A stretch of DNA of 64,000 nt, from IMG/VR virus record IMGVR_UViG_3300035684_000001, positions 62,001 through 126,000 of that record, one strand, 5' to 3'. A program made the translations under genes and the position numbers. Source of the DNA: a virus. Below the pieces are notes generated by a model. It worked only from the letters and a program-made list of their open reading frames with translations, was not told the DNA's origin and made no database searches. Positions 1 to 9,004 of the stretch are shown here, piece by piece. Each line of letters opens with the position of its first letter. Within the stretch, counting starts at the first letter, position 1.

Positions 1-431
1 TCAAACCAGTTTACAATTTCTTGAGGTTTGCTTTCTCCGCGATCGAAAAAAACATAATCTGCTTCAAATTTTCCATTAGTATCGATTTCTGGATAATTAA
101 TGGAAAAGTTTTTATTTGCTACTTGTTGAATTGCTTTCTCGCAGGTATGCCCAGAATATTGTTCGTCCCAATCTGGAAAACGAATTATTATTTTTTCGTC
201 TCTTATTTTTACCATCCAAAAATTGTAACCATCTTTCATGGGTTTGTCTAAAGTTATACTATCTTTATCTATCCTACGTTGATTTTCTGCTTTTATCCAT
301 TTTTTCTTTTTTTCTTCGTATCGATAAAGAATTTTGGTCTTATGCGTTGGAAACAAGTCGTACTCTTTTTGATAATTGCTAATCTTTTCCCAAAAAGGAT
401 TTAGAAAACGTTGAGGATTAGGTTTTTTCAT
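1..431 (-). CDS. Hypothetical protein, 3' end outside window
   Basis: The minus strand is open from an ATG at 431 to the window edge, giving at least 143 residues. The protein starts MKKPNPQRFLNPF, is rich in lysine and aromatic residues, and contains FPDWDEQYSGHTC around residues 90-102. No signal peptide or membrane segment is visible, and I recognise no family. It lies about 80 bases downstream of the stop of the methylase-helicase gene on the same strand, so it may be co-transcribed with it. The reading frames on the opposite strand here look like shadows. The frame and start are fairly secure; the function is unknown. Confidence 0.6.
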   Translation of the reverse strand, partial: MKKPNPQRFLNPFWEKISNYQKEYDLFPTHKTKILYRYEEKKKKWIKAENQRRIDKDSITLDKPMKDGYNFWMVKIRDEKIIIRFPDWDEQYSGHTCEKAIQQVANKNFSINYPEIDTNGKFEADYVFFDRGESKPQEIVNWF

Positions 432-513
432 GATGTTATGCTTGCGTTTGTTACTTTATTGTAACGCAAAAGAGTGACGCAGATCGGTATTAATCTGCGC
501 CACTCTTAATTAA

Positions 514-3500
514 TTAGTCGCCAAAGAAGTCGCTATCATCGTCGAAATCATTGAGACTGGTACTAACAGGTTCTTCGGCGTCATCATCGAAAAAGTCACT
601 GTCATCGTCAAAATCATTGCTAAAATCTTCGTCGTCATCGTCGTCGAAGAAATCGCTATCGTCATCAAAATCCTTGAATGTACAAAGATTTATTTCGTCA
701 TTTGTGTCTTCACGATCGCCCGCAAAGACTTCTACATCTATTGAAGCCAACTTTGGAAGTACAGCTTCACAGGAAGACATAACCCGATCCACCCAGTTGG
801 GCAATTGCTCTAGAAGTAGTTTTAATTCTTCTATCGTGTCACTGTCTACTCCCTCATAAGTGCAGGGAGAGTCGGTCTGCCAAAACTCATAAGTCTCAGT
901 AGGTTCTGATTCTTTAGGCTCTGGTTCTTTTTGTGACTCTGCTGGAGAGTCTTGTTCTTGGGGAACTTCTTGAGGATTTAATTGCTCTTCGAGTTCCACT
1001 TGCTCATCTAAGAGTTGCTTTAGTTCTTCGGCTCCTACGAAAGGAGTCGATAGTGCATCCCCCAAAGATTTATAGTTGGCGCGAGCCAGTCTTAACTCCT
1101 CCGTGGATGAGTCGATTTCTTTTTGAATCACATTGCAAATACTCTCAATGTTTAAAGATTCTACAATCTTCGTTCTGTTACTTGAGGGAAGAATGTAGCT
1201 TCCTTTTCCGCCCAGAATTAAATTTATCGAGAGGGTTCGCGGACTTAGTTCTGCGCGTAGTTGGTAATCAGCAAACTTGCCGATAACAGGATTGAATTTG
1301 TTGACCGCCGCAGGATTGTCTTTAATATTTCGCAGGTTATTTAGTTTTTCTGCGATTATCTTGCCAATTTCCTCGGCATTTTTCTTATTGTTATCGATTT
1401 CTTGACCCACCAAGAACAATTTCGGTTCGGCAGTTTTGACTTGTGCCAAATCTGCCTGCATCTTTTCGATCGAATCGCATAGAAAATCTATCCTTTTTAC
1501 GGACCTATCTAAGGCTACAGTGTTTTGATAGCGTTGCTGCTCGTATCCTCTTTGCTGAATCAGCAAAGAATTTACGAGGCGATCAACATCTATTTTGCGC
1601 TTGATGCATTCGTCACCGCTGGCGATCGCCATCATCGTTGCAGCAGAAGCTACAAACGGGTCGATGTCGTCGCTGGCGTTACCGGGAGCTTCTCCCGACA
1701 TCAAGAATTGGAACGATTCTAATTTCTGAAGGATTACCCCCCAGATGTAGGAATCGAAACCGGGTTTACCTTCCACGCCTTGAGTAGCGTAGCGGAAAAT
1801 AAACACGTTGTCGAACAAGTTACCTTGACGCACGATGCGCCCAGATCGCTGTTCGATATCTGAAGGCCTCCAAGGACAATCCATGTCGTGAACGGCCAGC
1901 AGTCGAGATTGGATGTTGACTCCGGTTCCCAGTTTTTGAGTCGAACCCAAAATAACTCGGATTTCACCGGAATTAACTTTTCCCATCATTTTTTTACGAG
2001 CGCTATCAGTTTTAGCGTCGTGGATAAAGGCTATTTCTTTGGCAGGAATGCCCAGCGCAATTAAAATATCGCGCAGGGAAGTGTACGCTTCAAAGATTTT
2101 GCCGTCTTTGGGTGTTGAGAAATCGCAAAAAATAGCTTGTGTTGCTTTTGCTGCGGTTCCCATTTTCCAAATACGGTATACGTTGAGGGCGCAAGTATTT
2201 ATTTTGTTAAAAATAAAGTCCTTGCCATCCTTCCACCGCAGCCGGATGTCGATACCGAAGGCGGCGCGGGCATCCGTGTAAACCTTTAGAGCATTGTCCT
2301 CGTCAGGTGTTACTAACCTCTTCTGAATGTAATGCAGTCGTTCAATCAGGTAGTTCATGTAAGCTGCCTGTTCGGTCGATGCCGGACATTCAACAGGGAT
2401 TATTTCGTGGTTGGGCGCTGGTAGAGCCAGCATTTTGGCTGATTGTACATCTACGAACGATCGCCACAGCGACATGAATACTTGTAAATTCACGATACCG
2501 CTGCACCGAGTTCGAGTTTTGTACCCAGTAGGAGTCTGTTCGGCGCTCGTCGTCAGATTGAAGAAAGTTGACAAACACGAATCGAAGGATTCAATGCCTG
2601 CTTTCTTCAGCATGGACGGCGCTAGATAGCGCATCATTGTCCAAGACTCGACCAGCGTGTTCGATACTGGTGTTCCTGTGGCAAAGACGACTTTCTTTTT
2701 CGTAGATAGCATCCACTGAACTTTCATATAGCAGTCAAAACTGCGAGACGTAAGTGTCCCGCCGTTCTTTCTGCTGTAGAAAGACGTGTTTGGTAGACCT
2801 GCTACGTTGGTTTGCCTCGTGTGATAAGGCAAGTTCTTAAAGGCGTGAGCTTCATCTATAAATAAAGCGTCAATCCCAGTTTGTTCGAGGTAGATTACCC
2901 CGTCTCCGTTTTGGTTGGCTGCTTCAATAGCTGCTGCAATCTTGGATTCGATCCTTTCTTTTGCTTTTGCAACTTGTTTGATCGATTTTTTGTCGCCACT
3001 TTCTATTGTTTCTAGTAAAAATTGATTGGCTATTTCTAGCTCTCTTTCTAGAAAAACAAGAGTTGATTCTGGCGACAGAGATATACCTGTCTTGAATTGA
3101 GTATGCGTGATTATCACGCAATCCCAATCTCCCATAGCTATTTCCGTACAAAACCGTTTGCGGTTGTCCGGCGACAGCGATTCTTGGGTTGACACTTTCA
3201 ATTTGGCAAATGGATACAACCGTCGAAACTCTGCTTCTATTCCTGAAATCGTAGAATTAAGAACCACGATCATGGGTTTATTTGCGAGTCCTAATCGACG
3301 TAACTCCATAGCGCTGGCGACCATTGCGGCGGTTTTGCCTGCTCCGACGGAGTGACTGTATAAAACAGATTCTTCTTGGAGCGTTCGCCAGATGGCGTTT
3401 TTCTGGTGCGATCGCCAGATAAAATCTGGATTAGCATCAGCGAGTGTTAATACTTCGCCTCGGTATTTGCGATCTACAAAGCAGTTAAACTGCTCGTTAT

Positions 3501-5790
3501 AGAGTCGCGTAATATGTTCGGCGCGATCAACATCGAGGTAAAGCCATTCTGCAAATTTTTGTTTGATTTCTTGCATTTTGGCTCTGGCATTTTCCGTTTC
3601 TTGTACGTTGACAACTGCTTTTTTGTCAACTATGTCTTTGATAACGGGGTCTTTTTGACTTAATCCCATTTCCAACAACGTTAAGAAATCAGCTTTTGGA
3701 GTACCCCATTGCTGCTTGTTTGCAGCGCTTCGGTCGATTGAGTAATAGGGTGTGATTCTATAGTAGTCGATCGGGTGCGGGATGTATGTGATTTCTACAG
3801 GTGCATCCATCAAATGAGATGCAAATTGCCCGTAGTAATGGGCTGGAACCCAAGTTGAGCCGAACAGAACTTGGTAATAGATCGAAATATCCGGTTCGCA
3901 CTTGGATGCTCCAATGCGGGTTGCAACTTCCGCTCTGGTTTCGGTACTGGCTTTTGGCAGAAAATATAGAGGTTGAATTAATTCCAGCGCTTCTATGTTT
4001 TTGAAATTGCCAGCCAACTGGGCGATCGCCAGTTTTTCTCGAACGTTGCCGCTGAGATACTCCTCAGCAGACACCCAGGTTGAGGTATTTGTGTCGAAGA
4101 AAGCTGACGAACTTTTTTCCAGTTCGTCGATTACCCCTTCGCCGCGCAGTTTGATTAGAAAATCGGTATCGATCGCCCCAAATTGATTTAGGGATAGAAT
4201 GATCGCGTCTTCGATTGAATCTGCGGACTCAGGAGTTATTTGCGGTGAAGCTGTACGCTTTGTGAATATGTCAGCTTTCGAGAAATGCTGTGTGCTTTTT
4301 AACAGATCTTTGAAGCTGTAGCCACACTGTTGTGTTGGAACCTCCAGCGCCATTAATAAATAGTATCGGGGGTCGCTACAGCAAATTTTGATGTTTGACG
4401 GGCTATTGAGATAGCCGTATTTTTTGATCCAGCGGTCGTAGGAATCGTTGAGATCCTTTCGACCTTCGATCAATCGATCTTTGTCTTGACCTTGTTGAGC
4501 CTTCAGAAGTTTTTCCAAATCTCCCCACAGCTTGAGCATGGAGTCAATTTTTTCAACTTCCTTGACTACTTCAAAGGCTTTAAATTCTCTTTTCTGCCAC
4601 AGTTTCTGGTTTTTCCAAAAAAAGTGATTGTGGGGGATGCAAGTGACCTCTGGGTCTGCCATTACAATTGTTTGAGTTTTTGCGGGTTCGTACTGCACGT
4701 CAAACTCTTTGAAGCAGCGGACTATTTCTTGCGACAAGTCGCGATCGTCACCTTTGAGGGCTATGCGTCCTCCGTATAATTCACACTCAGCAGATTCGCC
4801 GAGCATCATTGACGGATTGAACAAATAGTACCCGTTTAGAGGTAAATGCCTTACCTTTCCTAGGCTTTTTACATCACCTAGTTTGTCAAAAATTTCTTTA
4901 ATCCATTCGTTGTTTTTAGACTTGAGATGATCGGGCAGGAGGTGTGCAAATGTTTTTGCAAAAGGATCTCCCTTTACGATCGTCTGGATTACTGGTGATA
5001 CAGTCCAAACCTTATTTATACAAGGCTCTTTTTTGAACACCAAAATATCGGTTGTTATTTCCGTGTTCTCCTCCAGAAAAGTCGTATTTGGTAGGCGGAT
5101 TGCGCCTACTAATTCGACCGAATTACTGAGAAGTTCGCGGAAACCATTGCCACGGGCATCTAGAGTGCCTGACGTAGTTATCAGGACTATGAATCCGCCT
5201 GGGCGTACTAAATCCACTGACCTGTTAATAAAGTAGTTGTGGATATGTAAGTTCCCGATCTTGACATCTCCGAATGGGATGTTGCCGATCGCCAGATCGA
5301 ACAATCCCTCGCAATTAAAATCTTGAAATTTTTCGTTCACTATTTTTGCCTGCGGGTGAATCGCGTGGGCGATCGCTGCGGGAATGATATCCCGCTCTAT
5401 TCCAATCCAATCTATATCTAGATCGGGCGGAGCGCATTCAATAAACCGCCCAATACCGCACCCCGGCTCAAGGGCGTTAATTTTACCTCTCAAGCCGAGT
5501 GCGACTAATCCGTCCCACATGGCTTTTACCACGGGGAACGAAGTGTAATGGGCGTTAAACGTGGAAGCTTGCGCCTCTGCGTATTCTTTTTTTGTGAGCA
5601 ACGTTTGGAGTTCGTTGCGAATGTCTTGTCGCCATCCACATTTGGATGTATCAAAGACATCGGCGATCGCGCCCCAACCCGTAAATCTTGCAAGGATTGC
5701 TCTTTCTTCTTGCGAAGGGAGTTTTCCGCACAGAGATTTTAGGACTTGCACTGCTTTGAGGTTTGCACGTCCGATTGCTTCGTTATTCAT
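514..5790 (-). CDS. Giant DNA methyltransferase-helicase fusion (DarB/strawberry-notch-like)
   Basis: This 1,758-residue protein fuses an N-terminal adenine-type DNA methyltransferase to an SF2/SNF2-like helicase. Seen: a SAM-binding motif EPGCGIGRF near residue 110 and a catalytic NIPF (variant of NPPF) near 170. The helicase has a Walker A-like VGAGKT near 811, a DEAH box near 978, TGTPVSN near 1040 and an arginine-finger motif QRSGRIVRQG near 1318. A coiled-coil region follows, then a very acidic tail (about 1700-1758) with repeated DDDSDFF units. The architecture is that of the large methylase-helicases carried by conjugative plasmids and by phages, including P1 DarB, a virion protein that protects injected DNA from type I restriction. 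A protective role here is inferred. It has its own promoter, divergent from the next gene. Domain assignment is strong; the exact role is open. Confidence 0.85.
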   Translation of the reverse strand: MNNEAIGRANLKAVQVLKSLCGKLPSQEERAILARFTGWGAIADVFDTSKCGWRQDIRNELQTLLTKKEYAEAQASTFNAHYTSFPVVKAMWDGLVALGLRGKINALEPGCGIGRFIECAPPDLDIDWIGIERDIIPAAIAHAIHPQAKIVNEKFQDFNCEGLFDLAIGNIPFGDVKIGNLHIHNYFINRSVDLVRPGGFIVLITTSGTLDARGNGFRELLSNSVELVGAIRLPNTTFLEENTEITTDILVFKKEPCINKVWTVSPVIQTIVKGDPFAKTFAHLLPDHLKSKNNEWIKEIFDKLGDVKSLGKVRHLPLNGYYLFNPSMMLGESAECELYGGRIALKGDDRDLSQEIVRCFKEFDVQYEPAKTQTIVMADPEVTCIPHNHFFWKNQKLWQKREFKAFEVVKEVEKIDSMLKLWGDLEKLLKAQQGQDKDRLIEGRKDLNDSYDRWIKKYGYLNSPSNIKICCSDPRYYLLMALEVPTQQCGYSFKDLLKSTQHFSKADIFTKRTASPQITPESADSIEDAIILSLNQFGAIDTDFLIKLRGEGVIDELEKSSSAFFDTNTSTWVSAEEYLSGNVREKLAIAQLAGNFKNIEALELIQPLYFLPKASTETRAEVATRIGASKCEPDISIYYQVLFGSTWVPAHYYGQFASHLMDAPVEITYIPHPIDYYRITPYYSIDRSAANKQQWGTPKADFLTLLEMGLSQKDPVIKDIVDKKAVVNVQETENARAKMQEIKQKFAEWLYLDVDRAEHITRLYNEQFNCFVDRKYRGEVLTLADANPDFIWRSHQKNAIWRTLQEESVLYSHSVGAGKTAAMVASAMELRRLGLANKPMIVVLNSTISGIEAEFRRLYPFAKLKVSTQESLSPDNRKRFCTEIAMGDWDCVIITHTQFKTGISLSPESTLVFLERELEIANQFLLETIESGDKKSIKQVAKAKERIESKIAAAIEAANQNGDGVIYLEQTGIDALFIDEAHAFKNLPYHTRQTNVAGLPNTSFYSRKNGGTLTSRSFDCYMKVQWMLSTKKKVVFATGTPVSNTLVESWTMMRYLAPSMLKKAGIESFDSCLSTFFNLTTSAEQTPTGYKTRTRCSGIVNLQVFMSLWRSFVDVQSAKMLALPAPNHEIIPVECPASTEQAAYMNYLIERLHYIQKRLVTPDEDNALKVYTDARAAFGIDIRLRWKDGKDFIFNKINTCALNVYRIWKMGTAAKATQAIFCDFSTPKDGKIFEAYTSLRDILIALGIPAKEIAFIHDAKTDSARKKMMGKVNSGEIRVILGSTQKLGTGVNIQSRLLAVHDMDCPWRPSDIEQRSGRIVRQGNLFDNVFIFRYATQGVEGKPGFDSYIWGVILQKLESFQFLMSGEAPGNASDDIDPFVASAATMMAIASGDECIKRKIDVDRLVNSLLIQQRGYEQQRYQNTVALDRSVKRIDFLCDSIEKMQADLAQVKTAEPKLFLVGQEIDNNKKNAEEIGKIIAEKLNNLRNIKDNPAAVNKFNPVIGKFADYQLRAELSPRTLSINLILGGKGSYILPSSNRTKIVESLNIESICNVIQKEIDSSTEELRLARANYKSLGDALSTPFVGAEELKQLLDEQVELEEQLNPQEVPQEQDSPAESQKEPEPKESEPTETYEFWQTDSPCTYEGVDSDTIEELKLLLEQLPNWVDRVMSSCEAVLPKLASIDVEVFAGDREDTNDEINLCTFKDFDDDSDFFDDDDDEDFSNDFDDDSDFFDDDAEEPVSTSLNDFDDDSDFFGD

Positions 5791-5822
5791 TGTTTTTAAT
5801 TGTTTTGAATGCTTACCTCTTT

Positions 5823-5828
5823 ATTATA
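5823..5828 (-). promoter_or_regulatory. -10 box for the methylase-helicase gene
   Basis: On the minus strand a perfect TATAAT lies about 33 bases upstream of the ATG at 5790. No -35 element is obvious. It sits back to back with the promoter of the 471-aa gene, so the short 5791-5889 gap holds two divergent promoters. Confidence 0.6.
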
Positions 5829-5846
5829 CTCTATTCAAATAATATA

Positions 5847-5855
5847 TGATATAAT
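5847..5855 (+). promoter_or_regulatory. Extended -10 promoter (TGaTATAAT)
   Basis: An extended -10 lies 35 bases before the ATG at 5890 and is followed by the A-rich leader AAATACAAAAACAAAGG. The AAAGG in that leader can serve as the ribosome binding site. The same architecture recurs before several accessory genes of this window. Confidence 0.6.
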
Positions 5856-5889
5856 ACGAGAGTAAATACAAAAACAAAGGTATTTTATC

Positions 5890-7305
5890 ATGTCAATTAA
5901 AGAATTTTCCAATCTTCTTTCTGACTCTTCTACCGCCATTTGCGCGTACAACGGTTTTGGCAAACTCAAGATTTTTGCTGAAATTGGCGGCGTGACCCAG
6001 ATGATCAAAGTTTCAGTTGAAGGAGGAGAAATCCCTTGGACTGGAAAAGCAAGCAAAGAAATTCTTCAACATATTAACCAAACGATCGGTCAAGACAGTG
6101 GATTTATCTTCGATCCGGCTACAAAAATAGTAGCAACCGATCGCGAATTGTTCCACTCGTCAGACGAGTATGAAATTCCGAGTTTTAATCCAAGCGACAA
6201 TCAAATTGCAGAAATCGCTACTATTTCACTTATTACTAAAGAATGGAAAGCGATCAACAAGTTTGGCGCGATCGCCAAAGACAAGGTGTATATCCAGGTA
6301 ACTGGAAATATCTTATCTTTGTCGGCGATCGCGCCTGATGGATTGATTGTAACTAATACGGTCGTCCTAGAGCATCCGCTCCAGGACGAGCAATCGATAA
6401 ATTTCAGTATTCCCAAACAAGCGCTGTTCGAGGCAGAATCTGTTGCTATCGAAATAGGCTCAGAAAAGATACTGATCGAGTCGAGCGATCGCGCATCTAT
6501 ATGGACGATCAACATCGATGAGCCAGCCTTTTTTCCGGGGTTGATTCCAGAAGGCGCGATCGAAATAGGTATCGCCCGCAAAGACTTAAACCCCCTTCTC
6601 GAAAAAGGAGGCTCTGTAAAAATTAACATCAATAAAAACAAAGGTGTTCAATTAAAAAGTACCAATGGAAAGCAGATGTTAATTCAAATAGACATCTCTT
6701 GCGACGTACCCCCGCGCACGTCATTTCAAGTGATGGCGGAAGCCCTTGAATCAGCTATCAAGCTAATTGGGACGGCGAAGCTCATAACGCTAGCCCTCCC
6801 TGTAGGGCTGCAATATATAGCAGTTTCCGCTGCTGCCGTGCGATGTCTGTTGCCAACAGTCGTCGGTGCAGCTAAAGCGCTGACAGCAAAAGAAGTGATT
6901 TCCCCAGATCCAATAGTTTTGGAATCCGAGTCTACCACTGTCGAAGTGGACGGATCTGAAGTCACGATGACGGTTTCAACCGTCGAACAACTCGACATTT
7001 CGCAGTCTGTCGAACCGAATTCTCGACAGGAGGCGATCAACAAACTTGAAGAAGCAACCGAATCAGCTAAAGAAGCGATCGCTCGCATCCCTGTTGGTTC
7101 GGAACTAGAGGTCGCTAAACAGGCGATCAAGGAAACTCTCGTAGAGCAAGCACAAGCTGTGCTTGACGCAGAAAAGAAAGGATGTCCCTTCTCGAAAGAG
7201 GATGTCAAAAAAATAACAAATGCGATCGTTCGCGCGATCGCCCGGATTGAGTCAATACGCCTCAATATGCAAACCTGGGAACTCCAGGTAACGTTCCGAA
7301 GGTAA
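5890..7305 (+). CDS. Hypothetical 471-aa protein, possible clamp-like fold and one hydrophobic segment
   Basis: Not confidently recognised. Residues about 1-280 are a beta-rich region with alternating hydrophobic strands, including FSIPKQALFEAESV and EPAFFPGLIPEGAIEIGI. The order and spacing of these strands recall bacterial sliding clamps, where a short loop ending in IP precedes the next domain; this resemblance is tentative. Residues about 295-330 are hydrophobic and alanine-rich, possibly membrane or packing helices. The C-terminal 120 residues are charged and helical. It has its own extended -10 promoter and an AAAGG ribosome binding site, and ends at a strong shared terminator. It is divergent from the methylase-helicase. 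Gene call sure, function unsure. Confidence 0.8.
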   Translation: MSIKEFSNLLSDSSTAICAYNGFGKLKIFAEIGGVTQMIKVSVEGGEIPWTGKASKEILQHINQTIGQDSGFIFDPATKIVATDRELFHSSDEYEIPSFNPSDNQIAEIATISLITKEWKAINKFGAIAKDKVYIQVTGNILSLSAIAPDGLIVTNTVVLEHPLQDEQSINFSIPKQALFEAESVAIEIGSEKILIESSDRASIWTINIDEPAFFPGLIPEGAIEIGIARKDLNPLLEKGGSVKININKNKGVQLKSTNGKQMLIQIDISCDVPPRTSFQVMAEALESAIKLIGTAKLITLALPVGLQYIAVSAAAVRCLLPTVVGAAKALTAKEVISPDPIVLESESTTVEVDGSEVTMTVSTVEQLDISQSVEPNSRQEAINKLEEATESAKEAIARIPVGSELEVAKQAIKETLVEQAQAVLDAEKKGCPFSKEDVKKITNAIVRAIARIESIRLNMQTWELQVTFRR

Positions 7306-7348
7306 CAAATAGGGGACGCATTCAAATACTGAATGCGTCCCCTATTTG
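7306..7348. terminator. Bidirectional intrinsic terminator
   Basis: A perfect 19-bp stem (7306-7324 with 7330-7348) surrounds a 5-base loop, with T-rich sequence on the + side and A/T-rich sequence on the other. It separates the convergent 471-aa gene and the 62-aa gene. Confidence 0.85.
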
Positions 7349-7354
7349 TTTGAT

Positions 7355-7543
7355 TTATTCTAAAATAGAATCGCTATTAAACATCCTCCCAAAAAGATCA
7401 AAGACAGCTTCTTTCGTGGTTGTTGAGTGTGTTTTTAGTAAGTCCTCACATAATAAATCAAATTCTGTCTCATCCTCAGTTTCTACAAAGATTTCACAAA
7501 TTTTCGTCAATAGATCGTCTATTATTTTACTATCGGCTATCAT
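7355..7543 (-). CDS. Hypothetical acidic 62-aa protein
   Basis: A short acidic helical protein starting MIADSKIIDDLLTK, with no recognised family. It converges on the 471-aa gene and shares its bidirectional terminator, which supports it being expressed. The ATG at 7543 is preceded by the leader CCAAAACAAAAAC, the same A-rich type found before other accessory genes here. No clear Shine-Dalgarno sequence is visible. Confidence 0.55.
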   Translation of the reverse strand: MIADSKIIDDLLTKICEIFVETEDETEFDLLCEDLLKTHSTTTKEAVFDLFGRMFNSDSILE

Positions 7544-7596
7544 GTTTTTGTTTTGGTAGATAGATTATTACAACTGTAACACAACCTACTGCTTGT

Positions 7597-8916
7597 TTAA
7601 GGATGTGGTACAAGCTTACCGTTTTTAACGATAGCTCGCATACTGTCATTTTCTGTTTCCGCAAATCCCATTAACTTATAGAAAGTAACTCGCTTTTCTT
7701 TATAACCATCTTCTGCGTGTGGATGACAATCGAAAATTGTTCCATCTGGCGATTTTTTGACATCTTCTTTAAGAAGCGCCCGCAATTTATACATAATAGC
7801 TTTACTCTCTTCAGGTTTCAATGGCTTTTTGTCAAATGAATCGTTAACTTTAAAATCAATAGTTTTCATTAAAAATTCAATACCTTCCTCGGCTTCTTCT
7901 GTACTTGAATTTACAGTAAACGCTACCTTATTTTTTCCAACCTTAAATGTAGATATTGTACTATTTATTTCAATGTCACCTAGTGCAGATTTTAAGATTT
8001 TTTTCTGTTTTACCTGCTTAAAATTTTCTACTAATGATTTTGTTAAAGTTTTTGCTTCTTTCTTTAACCCTTCAGCAACAATTTTTTTTGCTCCCAATTC
8101 TGCTATTTTTTTAGCTGCTAATCTAATAACTTGGTCAGATGCAATTCCTGCTACTAGCAGAACACCAACCTTGAGGACTGGATTGTCAACTTTGGCTTTG
8201 TCTAACCCTTTTTCTGCACCTTTATAAACTGCTTCTCCTAAAACAGCACTAGCAATTGCGTGGTTTAACGATTCTTTCAACAATAGTCCTATCGTAACAC
8301 CTATACCAACATTGATTGCTATGTTCGTAACGAGTGGAATAGATGCTCTAATAGACTTACCAACTAATTCCTGTTGCTGCGGTGGCGTGTATTTTTCGGG
8401 GTTTGCCAAAGCTTCTGTGTAGAGTTGATATTTGGCAACAGCAAATTCCATTTTTTCTGCAAACGAGCTATTTGCGAGTGGCTCAAGTCCATCAGATTTA
8501 CGAATAGCTTGGGCAAGCGGGTCTTTGTCTCCCCCATAATCTTTTGCCAATTTATCCGCAGATTGTTGAACAAAGCCATCTATTTTTTTCTCTAATTCCG
8601 GAGTTTTTTCTATAGCTTTTGATGTAGCCTTGATTATTTCAGCTATCCCCATTCCTGCAGAAAGTCCGACTCTTTCTCTGAATCCTGGGTCTGTAAGGGA
8701 TAGTTTAATCACATCTTTTGTGATGCCGACTGTTTTAACTGTGGAATCAATTACATCCTTTGCCTCTTTAGTTACTTTAACTGTACCACCACCAAATCTA
8801 CCATTTTCACCTCGGTTTACCCAGTCAGGGTCTTTGTCCCAACCTTCAGCTTTGATCGTCAATTGAATTCCGAGTAGCTGTAATTGGGCTTTTGCTACCG
8901 ATCCTCTTAAATCCAT
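7597..8916 (-). CDS. Hypothetical phage protein with membrane segments and GNAT-like C-terminal end
   Basis: A 439-residue protein if started at the ATG at 8916; the frame extends six codons to a TTG. Residues about 30-45 read DKDPDWVNRGENGRFGG, a signature I associate with phage head and minor structural proteins. Around residues 195-275 there are hydrophobic helices (VTIGLLLKESLNHAIASAV and VGVLLVAGIASDQVI) suggesting membrane association. The last 60 residues end in KRVTFYKLMGFAE, similar to the closing part of GNAT acetyltransferases, but a full acetyl-CoA site was not seen. It is divergent from the tape measure gene, with overlapping promoters. Possibilities include a virion or entry protein or a toxin-like effector. 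Function unknown. Confidence 0.7.
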   Translation of the reverse strand: MDLRGSVAKAQLQLLGIQLTIKAEGWDKDPDWVNRGENGRFGGGTVKVTKEAKDVIDSTVKTVGITKDVIKLSLTDPGFRERVGLSAGMGIAEIIKATSKAIEKTPELEKKIDGFVQQSADKLAKDYGGDKDPLAQAIRKSDGLEPLANSSFAEKMEFAVAKYQLYTEALANPEKYTPPQQQELVGKSIRASIPLVTNIAINVGIGVTIGLLLKESLNHAIASAVLGEAVYKGAEKGLDKAKVDNPVLKVGVLLVAGIASDQVIRLAAKKIAELGAKKIVAEGLKKEAKTLTKSLVENFKQVKQKKILKSALGDIEINSTISTFKVGKNKVAFTVNSSTEEAEEGIEFLMKTIDFKVNDSFDKKPLKPEESKAIMYKLRALLKEDVKKSPDGTIFDCHPHAEDGYKEKRVTFYKLMGFAETENDSMRAIVKNGKLVPHP

Positions 8917-8921
8917 ATTTT

Positions 8922-8930
8922 TGGTACAAT
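8922..8930 (+). promoter_or_regulatory. Extended -10 promoter of the tape measure gene (TGgTACAAT)
   Basis: An extended -10 overlaps the first possible TTG start (8921) of the giant reading frame. That makes 8921 an unlikely start, because transcription should begin near 8937. The leader downstream carries the 8961-8983 hairpin. Confidence 0.6.
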
Positions 8931-8960
8931 TCAATGAAACTAATATATCACGCTACGCAG

Positions 8961-8983
8961 GCCACCCCACCCAATGGGGCGGC
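8961..8983 (+). promoter_or_regulatory. 5' leader hairpin of the tape measure gene
   Basis: GCCaCCCCA (8961-8969) pairs with TGGGGcGGC (8975-8983) around a 5-base loop. It is followed by TTTTGTTGTTT, a GGGGGG run (8995-9000) and a TTG at 9005. The order hairpin, T/G-rich stretch, Shine-Dalgarno, start is the same as before the S74 fibre gene at 37863-37912. It may be an attenuator or an mRNA-stabilising 5' hairpin. Confidence 0.6.
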
Positions 8984-9004
8984 TTTTGTTGTTTGGGGGG
9001 AATT

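Noticed and set aside
21-382. Two overlapping + strand reading frames at the window start
   Set aside because: They lie opposite a better minus-strand coding frame (1-431) and have low-complexity, Leu/Phe-rich composition typical of shadows.
8921-9004. N-terminal 28 residues of the longest tape measure frame
   Set aside because: They begin with TTG inside the extended -10 box and read through the leader hairpin; the start at 9005 with GGGGGG upstream is more plausible.
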